From an uncultured Verrucomicrobia subdivision 3 bacterium (GTDB lineage: Bacteria > Verrucomicrobiota > Verrucomicrobiia > Limisphaerales > UBA11358), in contig CAINLR010000165.1 of NCBI GenBank assembly GCA_903850425.1, forward strand, positions 45,176 to 109,175: 64,000 nt of DNA, given 5' to 3'. A program made the translations under genes and the position numbers. The notes under the pieces were generated by a model. That model was given only the letters and a program-made list of their open reading frames with translations, was not told the DNA's origin and ran no database searches. This document shows positions 56,901 through 64,000 of the stretch, one piece after another. The first letter of the stretch is position 1. Each line of letters begins with the position of its first letter.

Positions 56901-58876
56901 CCGAGATTTACCGAACCCATGCCCTGGCTGTTGGACGGCAGCGTGCCCGCCGCGCCCGTGCCGGTCATGTAGCGGGTGGAGTTCACCAAATAAGCCTTGG
57001 TCATGGCCGGACTCGGCGGCGAAATGGACTGATTGATGAAATACTGGCGGAGCAAAGCGCAGGCGCCCGCGATGCCGGGCGTGGCATGGCTGGTGCCCGA
57101 ACTGGCGGTGTAAAATTGCTGGCCGGCCGACGGAAAATAAAACGAACTCACCCCGCCGCTGACGCCGCTGCCATCGAAACATGCCAGGGCCGTGCCGGTG
57201 GCGGACGGATTCGCCGCCTGGGGCGCGCCGCCGCTGACATGGGTTCCCGGCGCGCAGATATCCGGCTTGTAACGGCCGTCGGCACACGGGCCGCGACTCG
57301 AAAAGCTGATGACATCGTTGGCACTGTCGGCACCGGTGTCCGCAATGCCGCTGCCATCCGCCCCGCCAAATGGCTGGACATTTTCCCCGGCCCCGACGCA
57401 GATGATGTTTTTTCCCGTGCCGGGCGAACCGACGGTGGTCGCGCCGGAGCCGGCATTGCCGGCCGCGAAGACGATGACCATACCTTGATTGCCCGCCACC
57501 GGCACCGCCGCGCCGCTGGGCTGCGCATCGCGGACCAGCGCGTCGTAATTCTGCGCATCCGCATCATAGGCGCCGTTGCCACTGCCACCCCAACTGTTGT
57601 TGCTCACCCGCGCGCCATCGCGATAGGCGCGGGACATGAGGTCGTTGAAATTCGGCGAAGTATAACTGCTGGGATCAAAGATCACCGAGGAACCCACTTT
57701 GACAAACGGACAAATGCCCAGCCCGTAATGATACCCGCTGGCATCCGCGAACGGGAAACCGGCGAGGTCATCGTAGCCGCCAATGATGTGGGCGTTGAGA
57801 TTCCCATGGCCATCGCAGCCTTGCAAGGTGCTGCTGGCGTTGGCGGTGCCTTCGAGCCGCGTATAGGCCACCCGGCTGGTGCTGCCGCCGCCCACGCGCA
57901 ACCCAAAGTGATTCGGCGACGTGGTGCCGTTGTCAATGCCGCTGTCCGAAACGTCCACGACAAATCCCGACGCATCGAATTGGGCCTGCGTGAAGCCCTT
58001 GCCCGCGAGCCACGCCAGATAACCCGGTCCGCTGGGCACATTGCCGGCCAGATTGCCCGCCATGATCTGCGCCTGGCGCTCACAGAATTTCTGGCGCGGA
58101 AAATAGGGCTGGATGGAAACCACATCGGCGTTTGTCGCCAGTTCGGCCAGCCGCTCCGGTGGCAGTTGCACGAAAATATTATGGTAGCCCAAGACGCTGT
58201 TTTCGCGTTCCACGGGTGCGAGTTTCAGCGCGTCCACCTGAGCGAGCGTGTTGCGGTTCGCCGCCGGGTCTTCCACCAACTGGATGGCGAACGTGTCCGT
58301 GCCGGGCCATTGCGCCTGGCCAAGCGCATTCGTGGCGCGGGCGGCGGGATTGATTTTCCAGGCGTCATCGTAAGCGCCTTCCCATTGCACCAAGGCATTG
58401 GTGGCGGCCCAAGTTTGCGCCTGCGCCAATGCGTTGGCGTCGCCATAAACCAGATAGGCGTTCTGCGGAATGTAGGAAACAATCCGCACGCCGGTTTGCT
58501 CCAGTGCCGCGCGCCACTCTGGTTTTACCGGCCCGGCAAACTGGATCAAGTGCAACTGCTGCCCGGCAAAACTGCCGCGCATCTTGCGCAATGATTTTGT
58601 GGCTGCCGTCCGCGTGTCAAGTCGGGCGGCGTGGAGTTCGATGAAATTGCTATCCTCGGCGAGTTCCACCCGGCTGGCGTCGGCACCAACGACCGTGGCA
58701 TCGGCCTGGATAATCTTGAAGCCGCCGTAGTCGGCAACCAGTTTGCCGCCTTGCGCGAGCAGGCGCGCGGCGACGACAGCGTCATCCACCCGAAGCTTCT
58801 GGCTCTGGGCCATGACGGACGCAGCGGCAAAAAGCGCTGCCAAAGCCACCCTGGTGGCGGTTAATTTTCGGTTCAT
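53969..58876 (-). CDS. Secreted subtilisin-family (S8) peptidase with Ig-like domains
   Basis: A 1635-residue exported protease. The signal peptide follows MNRKLTATRV (ALAALFAAASVMAQS). A long propeptide-like region comes next, then an S8 domain with Asp311 (VSDSGID), His357 (DGHGNLNAHI), the oxyanion Asn in VFAAGNAGS, and Ser596 (SSGTSHATPG). After ~residue 650 come a P-domain-like jelly roll (RVTLAWTDAPGSTAGNAYNN), further beta domains (WTENFDAVTAPALPVGW) and three Ig-like domains marked by YQWYFNS, YQWRKAG and YQWLKAG. The ending GLVLGADGGAVSNRFIVQMA and later FYRLLFP is a common verrucomicrobial surface C-terminus. ATG 58876 follows AGGAG at a good distance. It probably degrades extracellular protein. 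Confidence 0.92.
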   Translation of the reverse strand: MNRKLTATRVALAALFAAASVMAQSQKLRVDDAVVAARLLAQGGKLVADYGGFKIIQADATVVGADASRVELAEDSNFIELHAARLDTRTAATKSLRKMRGSFAGQQLHLIQFAGPVKPEWRAALEQTGVRIVSYIPQNAYLVYGDANALAQAQTWAATNALVQWEGAYDDAWKINPAARATNALGQAQWPGTDTFAIQLVEDPAANRNTLAQVDALKLAPVERENSVLGYHNIFVQLPPERLAELATNADVVSIQPYFPRQKFCERQAQIMAGNLAGNVPSGPGYLAWLAGKGFTQAQFDASGFVVDVSDSGIDNGTTSPNHFGLRVGGGSTSRVAYTRLEGTANASSTLQGCDGHGNLNAHIIGGYDDLAGFPFADASGYHYGLGICPFVKVGSSVIFDPSSYTSPNFNDLMSRAYRDGARVSNNSWGGSGNGAYDADAQNYDALVRDAQPSGAAVPVAGNQGMVIVFAAGNAGSGATTVGSPGTGKNIICVGAGENVQPFGGADGSGIADTGADSANDVISFSSRGPCADGRYKPDICAPGTHVSGGAPQAANPSATGTALACFDGSGVSGGVSSFYFPSAGQQFYTASSGTSHATPGIAGACALLRQYFINQSISPPSPAMTKAYLVNSTRYMTGTGAAGTLPSNSQGMGSVNLGTAFDGVARILRDQTSADKFTASGQTRTLSGVVASSAKPFRVTLAWTDAPGSTAGNAYNNNLDLTVTVGGNTYKGNVFSGATSVINGTADAKNNVESVFLPAGVTGTFVVTVTAANINSDGVPNEAPALDQDFALVVYNAAEVAAPAINGAGYTLTNESCTAANGVVDPGETVTANFSLQNLGSANTTNLVATLLATGGVTNPSAPQAYGALSTNGSLITQPFTFTANGTCGGSVSATLALLDGTNNLGNVSFSLPIGLQGNFWTENFDAVTAPALPVGWTTSAGGGQSAWTTSTTQKDTLPNAVFSPDAATKGSNDLISAAVTLPAGPSQLTFKHRYELESGYDGGVLEIKIGAGAFADILTAGGAFVSGGYTTTLDAGDALGARQAWSGTNATFTPVVVNLPAAAAGQSVQFRWRCGTDSSVSKAGWWVDSVAVIGSVCCGDTLAPLVLTPPQSTNVFAGSTANFVVNAAGSVPLSYQWYFNSNVLSGATATNYFIASAAATNAGNYFVVITNVAGRATSSVAALTVITAPVITQSPTNQNILLGQPANFNVTAIGLPTLVYQWRKAGTNIAGANATNYSLASVVAGDAGSYDVVVTNFSGSVTSSVAVLTALNPASYSGVLAGWEVTGLSGYGASPLAATTNAPNVTVVGLTRGSGVGTVSSAGANAWGGTGFVYTNAATAITGNSFATLSLTAGAGYTISFATIPAYNIRHSASGSTTGIWQYQVGNGAFTDIGSAITWGSVTSSAGNLQAAIDLSAISALQNVAAGTSVTFRIVLWNGTGTGSWYVNNISGLDLQLLGSLAPVSTGIAAPVITAAPTATNTFVGKDAGFSVTATGDGTLSYQWLKAGAPLADGSGISGVQTNALNFTPAGTNHPGSYSVIVTNLGGSVTSSAALLNVVPVPALAFTNAGGGLVLGADGGAVSNRFIVQMATNLAPPVVWVPVQTNVIGTNGQIRFSETNFAAPIHFYRLLFP

Positions 58877-59484
58877 ATTTCTCCTGCTCACGGACTGAAT
58901 AAACTGGAGGGGGCGAGCGAGGTTTGTCCTCACCGGTTCCGTCTACATCAAAAAATTGTATGCCCAGGCACGCCAACAACCGTCAATGTTCTCACCAACT
59001 TCATCCCTTTCACGCGTTGCAATAAGTTCAATGGTGATCGCCTTGGCCCGCAACCGGTGCCAAAGATAAATGGGGAGGCGTCCGGCGGCAATCCCATTTC
59101 CACCGCGATTCACCCCGCTGGCCATGCCACGGGTTCAGATCACCTTTCGGCCTGGCGTTCTTCTGATGAGCACCCGGCTTTCGCTGGGGGAAGTGGGTGC
59201 CGAGAATCCAAAAATGGTTGCAACCGTTTTCCACATCCGCCGCCGCCAAGCTGTTGAAACGGCGGGGGGCCGACCGCCGGCTCTCACCGGGTTGAAGCCC
59301 GGTGCTAATGAGATGAATTACCAGAAAGCAGATGCGCCCCGTGGGCAACGGGCGGCGCCCGAGCTTCCGGACGGATGAAGACTGCGAATGGGCCCGAAAT
59401 GCGGCGAGGCAGCGACGCTTGAAACCCGCAAAGCGGACGTGACATTCCGATGGAAGCCCGGTCTAATCGCCGGTGAAAGCACTC
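58877..59484. other. Divergent intergenic region with one hairpin repeat
   Basis: 608 bases between the subtilase and the ECF sigma gene; it must hold both promoters. Apart from the hairpin repeat at 59285-59315 I see no gene: the open frames here are short, disagree with neighbouring codon use and match no family. GC-rich dyads flank the repeat (GGGGGGCCGACCGCC). Confidence 0.45.
59285..59315 (+). repeat. Interspersed hairpin repeat, copy 3
   Basis: The stem CACCGGG pairs with CCCGGTG around the loop TTGAAG, with tail CTAATGAGATG. It is the same element as at 10559 and 10649, with paired changes in the stem. Confidence 0.75.
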
Positions 59485-60045
59485 ATGCAAGAACCCGTTG
59501 AGAGTCTGAATGCCGGGGTCGCCGCGCCCACCGATTGGTCGTCGCCGGCCTTCGCCAGCCTGTATGACGAGCACAGCCGGGCGATTTATTATCTGACCCT
59601 GCGCTTTCTCGGCGATCCCCAAAAGGCCGAGGATGCGACGCACGATGTCTTTCTCAAAGCTTTCCGGCGGCTGGATCAATTTCGCGGCGAGGCCTCGATC
59701 CGCACCTGGCTCTACCGCATCGCCATCAACCATTGTCAGAACCTCTGCCAGTCCTGGCACAACCGGCACATTCACGCCAATTCGGAGGACGCGGTTTGGG
59801 AAAGTTCCGCCGCCAAGACCGACTCGCCCCTGCGCGCCCTCGAAACCAAGGAGCTTGGCCAGCGCATCCAGAAAACCCTCGATGCGCTGCCCGAGGAATA
59901 CCGGCTGTTGCTCCTGCTCGTGGCGGATGAGGAAATGAGCTACGAAGAAACGGCCGCGCTCCTCGGCCAGTCCGCCGATGCCGTGCGCGGCAAACTGCAT
60001 CGCGCCCGCAAAGCGTTCGCCGCCCATTTTGAAAAAACGGTTTGA
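59473..60045 (+). CDS. ECF-type RNA polymerase sigma factor
   Basis: A 190-residue extracytoplasmic-function sigma factor. Region 2 reads FASLYDEHSRAIYYLTLRFL, then DPQKAEDATHDVFLKAFRRL and IRTWLYRIAINHCQN. Region 4 has DALPEEYRLLLLLVADEEMS, YEETAALLGQSADAVRGKLH and RARKAF. The start is GTG at 59473 or ATG at 59485 (MQEPVES). It is followed 11 bases later by a small protein gene where an anti-sigma factor would often be, but that protein has no membrane helix or zinc motif. It may control its own operon with the AAA ATPase and PilT-like genes. Confidence 0.93.
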   Translation: MKALMQEPVESLNAGVAAPTDWSSPAFASLYDEHSRAIYYLTLRFLGDPQKAEDATHDVFLKAFRRLDQFRGEASIRTWLYRIAINHCQNLCQSWHNRHIHANSEDAVWESSAAKTDSPLRALETKELGQRIQKTLDALPEEYRLLLLLVADEEMSYEETAALLGQSADAVRGKLHRARKAFAAHFEKTV

Positions 60046-60056
60046 GGAGATTGATC

Positions 60057-60278
60057 ATGAAACAGCAAGCCAAACTGACCCCGAAGCAGGAACACGTCGC
60101 CGCACAACAGGCGCAGGCGCAGGCGACCCAAGAATTTTCCACGGCGGAAGCCATGCTCCGGGATGAGGCCGCGCAAATCATCGTGCCGCCGGAGATCGCG
60201 GAACGCTTGAAGAAGTCGTCCGCCGGCCTCGCGCCGCCAACCGCGCGGCCGTGGTGGCGGCGTCTGTTTAACCCATGA
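60057..60278 (+). CDS. Small Ala/Gln-rich protein downstream of the sigma factor
   Basis: 73 residues from ATG 60057, preceded by GAGGAG at a good distance. The N-terminal half is a polar helix (KLTPKQEHVAAQQAQAQAT); the C-terminal half reads IIVPPEIAERLKKSSAG and ends WWRRLFNP. There is no membrane helix, Cys or His cluster, so it is not a typical anti-sigma factor. Its tight linkage (11 bases after the sigma gene, 10 before the AAA gene) suggests a partner of one of them. Function unknown. Confidence 0.7.
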   Translation: MKQQAKLTPKQEHVAAQQAQAQATQEFSTAEAMLRDEAAQIIVPPEIAERLKKSSAGLAPPTARPWWRRLFNP

Positions 60279-60288
60279 GTGGCAACTT

Positions 60289-61842
60289 ATGAATTTTTCC
60301 CAAGAACTGGAAACTCTGATCCGGGCACGCTACCCGATTCTCTATCTCGTCACGAACGAGGAACTGCGCGTGCAAAATCTCGTGGTGGAGATTGCCCGGC
60401 AGCGGCAGAAAAAAGTTTACGAGTGGAGCTGCAGCACCGGCATGGTGCCGGCGGGCACGTCCATTCAATCGCAAAAGAGCCGCACGTCCGCGACCCGGGA
60501 GCCGATTGCCGCACTGGATCACGTCATTGAGCAGGTGGAGCCGGCGATTTTCATCTTCAAGGATTTTCATCCGTTCCTCGGCAAGAACAATTACGCCGTG
60601 ATCCGCAAGCTCAAGGAAATCGCGCTGCATTTGAAGAACAGTTATAAAACCATCCTGCTGGTCTCGCCGGTGTTTGAAATCCCCGCCGAATTGGAAAAGG
60701 AAATCACGGTCCTGAATTTCCCGCTGCCGGCGCGCGATGAACTGAGCGCACTGCTGGATAAGATCAGCAGCGAAATCACGACCCACCGGCAGGTGCGGAT
60801 TGAACTGGATGAGGCCGGTCGCGAACGGCTCCTGCAGGCGTCGCTCGGCCTCACGCTGGCCGAGGCAGAAAACGTCTTTGCAAAAATCATCGTCAAATAT
60901 AACCGGCTGAGCGGCACGGACGTTAATGAAGTGCTGGAGGAAAAGCAGCAGATTATCCGCAAGAACGGGCTGCTGGAATACTACAGCACGAGTGAGAATT
61001 TTGGCAATGTCGGCGGGCTTGCCGTGCTGAAAGACTGGCTCAACAAGCGCGCCGTCGCCTTTACTGAAGAGGCGCGCAACTTCGGTCTGCCCGCACCGAA
61101 AGGGATTTTACTCCTCGGCGTGCAGGGTTGTGGCAAAAGTCTTTGTGCCAAGGCGGTCGCGACGCAGTGGCAATTGCCGCTGCTGCGCTTTGACATGGGC
61201 CGGATGTTCGGCAGCTTCGTCGGCTCGTCGGAGGAAAATGTCCGGCGGGCCATCGCCGTGGCGGAATCGGTCGCGCCGGCGGTGCTGTGGGTGGATGAAA
61301 TCGAGAAGGCCTTTGCCGGCTCGCAAGGTTCGGGCCTGACGGACGGCGGCACCACGTCGCGCGTGTTCGGCACGTTTCTTACCTGGCTGTCTGAAAAGAC
61401 CGCGCCGGTGTTTGTGGTCGCCACGGCAAATGACATTTCCCAGTTGCCGCCGGAACTGCTGCGCAAAGGGCGGCTCGATGAGATTTTCTTTGTGGATTTG
61501 CCGTCCCGCCCGGAACGCGCGGAAATTTTTCGCATTCACATTGCCAAGCGCGGGCGGGCGGTGGCGGACTTCGATATCGAATCGCTGGCGGACGCCAGCC
61601 CGAATTTTAGCGGCGCAGAAATCGAGGAGGCGATCAACAGTGCGCTCTATGACGCCTTTGCTGCCAGCACGGATCTGAATAGTTATCTCCTGATGAATGC
61701 GCTGGCCCAAACCGTGCCGTTGGCGAAAACGATGGCGGAGAAAATCACGCAGCTCCGCACTTGGGCCGAGGGGCGGGCGCGGAACGCCAGCGTGACGCGC
61801 GAGTTTGGTGAGATGGCCGGCAGCGAGGCGGCCCAGGCGTGA
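60289..61842 (+). CDS. Ycf46-like AAA+ ATPase
   Basis: A 517-residue protein with the two-part structure of the cyanobacterial/plastid Ycf46 family. The N-terminal degenerate nucleotide-binding domain reads [20 protein letters not shown], later [18 protein letters not shown]. The C-terminal AAA+ domain has Walker A GVQGCGKS at residues 277-284, Walker [12 protein letters not shown], sensor [20 protein letters not shown] with the Arg finger, and SGAEIEEAI. In cyanobacteria Ycf46 has been linked to inorganic-carbon responses; the role in this phylum is unknown. It is encoded between an ECF sigma pair and TPR/PilT genes. Confidence 0.9.
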   Translation: MNFSQELETLIRARYPILYLVTNEELRVQNLVVEIARQRQKKVYEWSCSTGMVPAGTSIQSQKSRTSATREPIAALDHVIEQVEPAIFIFKDFHPFLGKNNYAVIRKLKEIALHLKNSYKTILLVSPVFEIPAELEKEITVLNFPLPARDELSALLDKISSEITTHRQVRIELDEAGRERLLQASLGLTLAEAENVFAKIIVKYNRLSGTDVNEVLEEKQQIIRKNGLLEYYSTSENFGNVGGLAVLKDWLNKRAVAFTEEARNFGLPAPKGILLLGVQGCGKSLCAKAVATQWQLPLLRFDMGRMFGSFVGSSEENVRRAIAVAESVAPAVLWVDEIEKAFAGSQGSGLTDGGTTSRVFGTFLTWLSEKTAPVFVVATANDISQLPPELLRKGRLDEIFFVDLPSRPERAEIFRIHIAKRGRAVADFDIESLADASPNFSGAEIEEAINSALYDAFAASTDLNSYLLMNALAQTVPLAKTMAEKITQLRTWAEGRARNASVTREFGEMAGSEAAQA

Positions 61843-61931
61843 ATAGATTTGGACTGCAAATGTTTTTTGATTTCGCCATTGTGGAGTTGAAATTACCAAC
61901 CAGTCTATTCTGATTAAACCACACGTGTTGC

Positions 61932-62711
61932 ATGAGCCGTTTTAGCAATCTCGAATTGGGCGGAGAATCCGACCATCCGTCGCGGCTCGATCCGCAGCAA
62001 CTGCTCCCGGACGAGGCGCATTATCTCGGCGAAGCGCGGACGGCGTTTGAAAACGGACGCTTCGAGCCGGGGCTGCGCCTTTACTCGAAGGTGCTGGAAT
62101 ACAATCCCAAGAACGCCGCCGCCTGGACGGGACAAGTGCGGATGCTGATCGAACTCGGCGAATATCGCGAGGCCAAGCTGTGGGCGGACAAGGCGCTGGA
62201 ACGTTTTCCCAACGAGCCGGAACTGCTCGCGGCCAAGGCCGTGGCGCTCGGGCGCAGCGGCGATTTGCCGGGTGCGCTGGCCTTCTCCGATGCGTCCATT
62301 GAGGAGCGCGGCGATACGGCCTACGTCTGGCTGGCGCGCGGCGACGTGCTGCTGGCGCGGGAAGAACCCCGTGCCGATTACTGTTTTGAAAAGGCGCTGC
62401 TGCTCGCGCCGCACGACTGGTTTGTCACCTGGCTTGCGGCGCGCATCCGGTTTTTCTACGAACAATTTGTGCTGGCGCTGAAGCTCCTGCAGCAGGCCGT
62501 GGAATTGAATCCGGGAAATTTCCTGCTCTGGCTGGAACAGGGCCATTGCCAGTCGGCGATCGGCCTGGTCGGCGCGGCGGAAATTTCTTTTACGCAGGCG
62601 CGGCAGTTGAACCCGCGCTGCGAAGATGCGGACCATGCGCTGCACCGGATTTCCCAAGTGGGACTGGTGGCGCGGTGGCGCGGAAAATTGCGGGAATTAT
62701 TGAGACGATGA
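61932..62711 (+). CDS. TPR-repeat protein
   Basis: A 259-residue cytoplasmic protein with about four to five tetratricopeptide repeats: YLGEARTAFENGRFEPGLRL, AAWTGQVRMLIELGEYREAK, AYVWLARGDVLLAREEPRAD and LLWLEQGHCQSAIGLVGAAE. There is no signal peptide. Its stop overlaps the pilT-like start as ATGA, so the two proteins are probably made together and may interact. The function is likely to be as a scaffold for the pilus ATPase or the AAA protein; this is inference from position. Confidence 0.85.
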   Translation: MSRFSNLELGGESDHPSRLDPQQLLPDEAHYLGEARTAFENGRFEPGLRLYSKVLEYNPKNAAAWTGQVRMLIELGEYREAKLWADKALERFPNEPELLAAKAVALGRSGDLPGALAFSDASIEERGDTAYVWLARGDVLLAREEPRADYCFEKALLLAPHDWFVTWLAARIRFFYEQFVLALKLLQQAVELNPGNFLLWLEQGHCQSAIGLVGAAEISFTQARQLNPRCEDADHALHRISQVGLVARWRGKLRELLRR

Positions 62712-63769
62712 CCTCTGAACCCTTGAACCGGCTGCTGTCGTCCGTGAACAACTTCGATGCGTCGGACTTGCATCTGGTGGCCGGCGTGCCGCCCGCCTTC
62801 CGCGTGAACGGCGAAATCATCATCGCTGACGAGGACGCGCTGACCGAAGCGCAGATTGATGCCATGGCGGGCAGTCTGCTGAATGAGCATCAGCGGAGAA
62901 AATTCGAGCAGGAATGGGAGTTGTGCATTTCCATCCTGCACCGCGTGGCCGGTCGCGTGCGGGCGACCTTTTACCGGCGCAACAGCCATACCGAATTGAG
63001 CCTCCGTTTTTGCGGCGAGAAGGTGGCCTCGCGCACGGAACTGGGGCTGCCGGAAAAATTGGACGAGCTGGCGCGCAAGCCGAACGGCCTCGTGCTGATC
63101 ACCGGCCCCACCGGCGCGGGCAAAACCACGACGCTCAATTATCTTGTGGACCTCATCAACCACGAGCGCCGCTGCAAAATTGTGACGATTGAAGACCCGA
63201 TTGAATTCGTCCACGAAAACAAGCGTGCCATCGTGGTGCAGCAGGAAGTGCTGACCGATGTGCGCTCCTTTAACCGCGCGCTGATCCATGTGCTGCGGCA
63301 GGACCCGGACGTGATCGTCATCGGCGAGATGCGTGACCACGAGGCGATCGCCACCGCGCTGATGGCGGCGGAAACCGGCCATCTGGTTTTGGCGACGATG
63401 CACTCGCCGAACGTATCTCATGCGATGGAACGCATCATTGGCGTCTTTGAAGGCAGCCAGCAAAAGCAAATCGTCATGCAACTGGCCAACTCGCTGCAAG
63501 GCATCATCGCGCAGGACTTGCTGCCCTCGGCCGACCGCGCGCGGCGGGTGCTCGCTTACGAATTGCTCATCGCCACCGGGGCCGTGCGAAATCTGATCCG
63601 CGAAAACCAGTTGCACCACTTGGAAAACACCCTCCAGATGGGCCGCAAAGACGGCATGGTGCTCATGGATAATCATCTCTACGACCTCTACTGCAAATGC
63701 GCCATCACCTACGACACGGCCATCAGCCGCGCCCGCCAGGCGGACCGGATCACGCGGCAGAAGACGTGA
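62708..63769 (+). CDS. pilT: PilT/PilU-type pilus retraction ATPase
   Basis: A 353-residue GspE-superfamily ATPase. The N-terminal domain reads NNFDASDLHLVAGVPPAFRV. Walker A is GPTGAGKT at 133-140, the Asp box is IVTIEDPIEFVH, and Walker B is PDVIVIGEMRDHEAIATAL. The His box is GHLVLATMHSPNVSHAMERI, and the C-terminal QLANSLQGIIAQDLLP is typical of PilT. PilT drives type IV pilus retraction. The ATG overlaps the TPR stop by four bases. No pilin or assembly genes are nearby, and in verrucomicrobia several PilT paralogues are common, so its partner system is uncertain. Confidence 0.93.
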   Translation: MTSEPLNRLLSSVNNFDASDLHLVAGVPPAFRVNGEIIIADEDALTEAQIDAMAGSLLNEHQRRKFEQEWELCISILHRVAGRVRATFYRRNSHTELSLRFCGEKVASRTELGLPEKLDELARKPNGLVLITGPTGAGKTTTLNYLVDLINHERRCKIVTIEDPIEFVHENKRAIVVQQEVLTDVRSFNRALIHVLRQDPDVIVIGEMRDHEAIATALMAAETGHLVLATMHSPNVSHAMERIIGVFEGSQQKQIVMQLANSLQGIIAQDLLPSADRARRVLAYELLIATGAVRNLIRENQLHHLENTLQMGRKDGMVLMDNHLYDLYCKCAITYDTAISRARQADRITRQKT

Positions 63770-64000
63770 AGGGTTTTGGCCCCGGCGGACGGGCGAGGCA
63801 AGACGGTGATCCGGTTGAACTTCGTTGTTCCTGAAAATTCCGCTTTAGTTTTCTCGACGGTGGCCGATGAGCATGGTGTCGCAAGACTGGCGGTCGGCAG
63901 CCAATAAAGCCGGCGGGGAACAACGGTGTTTCGCCCCTTGATTGAAGCACCCGCAGCACGGATGTTGCGCAAATCCAATGCCCCTCACGGGGCGACTCAC
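63770..64000. other. Downstream non-coding DNA at the window edge
   Basis: No supported gene in these 231 bases. Short dyads such as CCCCTCACGGGGC near 63984-63996 occur; a full repeat cannot be judged from one partial copy. Confidence 0.35.

Noticed and set aside
56039..58594. 851-codon plus-strand open frame opposite the subtilase
   Set aside because: It is antisense to a gene with a complete catalytic triad and signal peptide; its product is Arg/Gly/His-rich with no domain, as expected for a shadow frame in GC-rich DNA.
59305..60027. 240-codon minus-strand frame opposite the ECF sigma factor
   Set aside because: Antisense to a gene with both sigma regions clearly conserved.

Overview
The window looks like a chromosomal segment of a Verrucomicrobiota bacterium, probably of the Pedosphaera/Limisphaera side of the phylum. 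This is inferred from a PEP-CTERM protein, subtilases and SGNH proteins built from verrucomicrobial-type surface modules, a MoxR/DUF58/BatA operon, a ~1130-residue enzyme resembling PPi-type PEP carboxykinase, many multiheme cytochromes, and high GC with long antisense shadow frames. No rRNA, tRNA, CRISPR array, transposase or integrase was seen.

Region 1 (1-16508, all minus strand) is a tightly packed operon, often with 4-base ATGA overlaps. It encodes a membrane coiled-coil protein, an FbpABC-like ferric-iron transporter (binding protein, permease, and an ATPase fused in frame to an NHL-repeat lipoprotein), a small membrane protein, a large double-VWA protein, MoxR, a DUF58 protein with a one-base frameshift, a BatA-type VWA protein, a membrane protein and an ABC-2 exporter. 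Region 2 (16890-26919) holds a secreted SGNH hydrolase, the probable PPi-PEPCK, a MASE1 hybrid histidine kinase and a PEP-CTERM protein.

Region 3 (27094-41938, minus) is an electron-transfer island. Five multiheme c-type cytochromes carry about 51 heme sites (12, 17, 9, 4 and 9). With them are two NHL propeller proteins, a predicted outer-membrane beta-barrel and glutamyl-tRNA reductase (hemA). The 9-heme cytochrome b/c fusion could take electrons from the quinone pool, while the 17-heme lipoprotein, barrel, NHL protein and 12-heme cytochrome form a translationally coupled operon that could be a porin-cytochrome conduit.

Region 4 (42137-45490, plus) starts with a SAM-I riboswitch and terminator, followed by a threonine-synthase-like PLP enzyme, a MoaD/ThiS sulfur carrier ending in Gly-Gly, and a NIL-domain protein. 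This suggests sulfur-carrier-dependent homocysteine/methionine synthesis. A PIN toxin/antitoxin pair sits between two copies of the 3' end of the threonine-synthase gene, and a low-GC VOC protein follows.

Region 5 (45706-53792) has a DUF2934 protein, then the complete F-type ATP synthase operon atpBEFHAGDC on the minus strand and gluQ. Region 6 (53969-63769) has a 1635-residue subtilase, then a plus-strand set: an ECF sigma factor, a 73-residue protein, a Ycf46-like AAA ATPase, a TPR protein and a PilT-type ATPase. A small covarying hairpin repeat with a conserved GCTAATGAGA-like tail occurs three times in intergenic DNA.
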